A stretch of 64,000 bases of DNA from Rhizobium sp. CG5 (GTDB lineage Bacteria; Pseudomonadota; Alphaproteobacteria; Rhizobiales; Rhizobiaceae): assembly GCF_023701945.1 (NCBI RefSeq), contig NZ_JABAEF010000005.1:248001-312000 (forward strand), in the 5' to 3' direction. The position numbers and the translations under genes are program-made. Position 1 is the stretch's first letter. Each line of letters begins with the position of its first letter. The notes beneath the pieces are model-generated. The model saw only the letters and a program-made list of their open reading frames with translations, had not been told where the DNA came from and did not search any database. Positions 62,929 to 64,000 of the stretch are shown here, one piece after another.

Positions 62929-63028
62929 TTGATGGTTTTACTTTCGGATGAATCGATATTTTCGCCAATTATCATCCATTTGAAATTGAATTACCACTGC
63001 CCTTGCGAATTCGCTCAAGGACAGACAG

Positions 63029-63790
63029 ATGGCACAGACACGATTTCACGACAGAACCGTCCTCATCAGCGGCGCCGGAACGGGCATGGGCCGCGCCGCC
63101 GCCCTTCGGCTCGCCACGGAAGGCGCGCGGCTCGTGCTGCTCGGACGGCGCCGCGAGCCGATCCATCAACTGTGCGCGGAGATCGAAGCGGCCGGCGGCG
63201 TGGCGATGGCGATCCCTTGCGACATTGCCGACAGCGATGCGGTTGGCGCCGCCGTCGCCGAGGCGATCGCCCGCTTCAAGCGACTGGACGGATTGTTCGC
63301 CAATGCCGGCGTGCTCGGCGATTTCAAGCCGCTGTCCGCCGTCGAGGCGGAGGAATTCGACCTGTTGATCGACACCAACCTGCGCGGCACCTTCTTCACC
63401 ATCAAGCACTGCCTGCCGTTCCTGGACGGCGGCAGCATCCTGATAAACGCATCGTGGACCGCGGCCGGAGTGATGCCCGGCGCCGGTGCCTATGCGGCAA
63501 CGAAAGGCGCGCTGCTGGCGATGATGCGCACGCTGGCGGTGGAACAGGGGCCGCGCAACATCCGGGTGAATGCCATCAATCCCGGCATCATCCTGACGCC
63601 CATGGCCGACGACGTCATCGACCCCGCCTTTGCCGCACGGCTTGCAGCCCACACGCCGCTGGGCCGCAATGGCACGCCGGACGATGTCGCCGGGACGGTC
63701 GCCTGGTTGCTTTCGAAGGATTCCGGTTTCGTGACCGGTCAGGACATCACCGTCGATGGCGGCTATACGATCGGCGGCATCCGGCCCTAG
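63029..63790 (+). CDS. Short-chain dehydrogenase/reductase
   Basis: 253 residues. ISGAGTGMG (NADP-binding loop), NAGV, catalytic Ser (INASWTAAG) and YxxxK (YAATKGAL) are present, and the C-terminal QDITVDGGYTIGG is typical. Likely target of the divergent LysR. Substrate unknown. A perfect hairpin follows at 63804. Confidence 0.9.
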   Translation: MAQTRFHDRTVLISGAGTGMGRAAALRLATEGARLVLLGRRREPIHQLCAEIEAAGGVAMAIPCDIADSDAVGAAVAEAIARFKRLDGLFANAGVLGDFKPLSAVEAEEFDLLIDTNLRGTFFTIKHCLPFLDGGSILINASWTAAGVMPGAGAYAATKGALLAMMRTLAVEQGPRNIRVNAINPGIILTPMADDVIDPAFAARLAAHTPLGRNGTPDDVAGTVAWLLSKDSGFVTGQDITVDGGYTIGGIRP

Positions 63791-63803
63791 AGCGTCGAGC
63801 GGA

Positions 63804-63839
63804 CCAGGTCATGGCGACGTGCGAGGCGCCATGACCTGG
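63804..63839. terminator. Perfect hairpin between converging SDR and aminotransferase genes
   Basis: CCAGGTCATGGCG (63804-63816) and CGCCATGACCTGG (63827-63839), 13 bp without mismatch, ten-base loop. No T-run on either strand. It may still end transcription from both converging genes or be a palindromic repeat. Confidence 0.5.
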
Positions 63840-63860
63840 CATCGCCGCGTGGCACCATCA

Positions 63861-64000
63861 TTACGCCTGCGGATTGTCGCGCAGGAAATCCAGCCCCTTG
63901 CGCAGCACCTCGACCGTCTGGTCGACTTCCGCGCGCGAGATGATCAGCGGCGGGGAGGCCAGCATGCGGTCGCCGGTGGCGCGCAGGATGACGCCGTTTG
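63861..64000 (-). CDS. Class III aminotransferase, C-terminal end (partial)
   Basis: The frame runs off the right edge; 45 C-terminal residues are visible, including NGVILRATGDRMLASPPLI and a final RDNPQA. This is the conserved end of omega-amino acid/aspartate aminotransferase family class III proteins (PLP-dependent). The exact subtype needs the upstream part. Confidence 0.7.
   Translation of the reverse strand, partial: NGVILRATGDRMLASPPLIISRAEVDQTVEVLRKGLDFLRDNPQA

Overview
The window is a chromosomal segment of a GC-rich alphaproteobacterium of the order Hyphomicrobiales, close to Rhizobium/Agrobacterium. Three things support this: the core block recO-era-rnc-lepB-acpS ... rsh-rpoZ ... 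smpB-dapA, which I know as a rhizobial arrangement; RopA-type porins and flagellin-like sequence of rhizobial type; and a RIME-like intergenic repeat near 51.2 kb. No rRNA, IS element, prophage or CRISPR array was seen. One tRNA (Ser, GCT) is present.

Layout. 0-9 kb: end of a RarD-type permease, LOG family hydrolase, LysM protein, Atm1-type ABC exporter, PAS-GGDEF cyclase, and the phosphatidylethanolamine pair psd-pssA. 9-16.6 kb: housekeeping and small-protein genes (HMCES/YedK protein, Nudix, TIGR02301, YgfZ, HD and tyrosine phosphatases, EF-hand protein, MOSC protein). 16.8-19.3 kb: a very small orphan flagellin-like gene, an MFS transporter, and an unexplained leader-like region with a 31-codon reading frame. 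19.2-26.8 kb (minus strand): recO, era, rnc, lepB, acpS, DUF2062, DUF3563, rsh, rpoZ. 27-33 kb: NYN protein, an ada/PEP-mutase-like overlapping pair, LysR, DUF3830, smpB, dapA. 33.4-36.4 kb: lytic transglycosylase and an alpha/beta hydrolase. 36.5-41 kb: two divergent porins sharing a perfect 198-bp inverted repeat around tRNA-Ser, followed by a tyrosine recombinase. 41-52.4 kb: accessory metabolism, a secreted RTX protein, glutaryl-CoA dehydrogenase, an orphan outer-membrane efflux lipoprotein, two PilZ-type proteins flanking a host-attachment family protein, a HisC-like aminotransferase, the RIME element and a Sel1 protein. 52.5-64 kb: LysR/SDR catabolic-type loci, two tiny membrane proteins, AMP nucleosidase, a codon-atypical unknown gene, OsmC, a YqjI-like PadR regulator with DUF2218, a soluble double-PAS chemoreceptor, and the end of a class III aminotransferase.

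How the genes work together. The lepB/rnc/era/recO/acpS block covers protein export, RNA processing, ribosome assembly, recombination repair and lipid synthesis. rsh and rpoZ link to the stringent response. psd-pssA makes the main zwitterionic lipid. The GGDEF protein and the PilZ proteins suggest c-di-GMP signalling. The most unusual structure is the porin locus: the identical arms contain both ribosome binding sites and signal sequences, so inversion of the 973 bp between them would exchange the promoters of two different porins, and a recombinase gene lies next to it. This is a hypothesis from the sequence layout, not a demonstrated switch.
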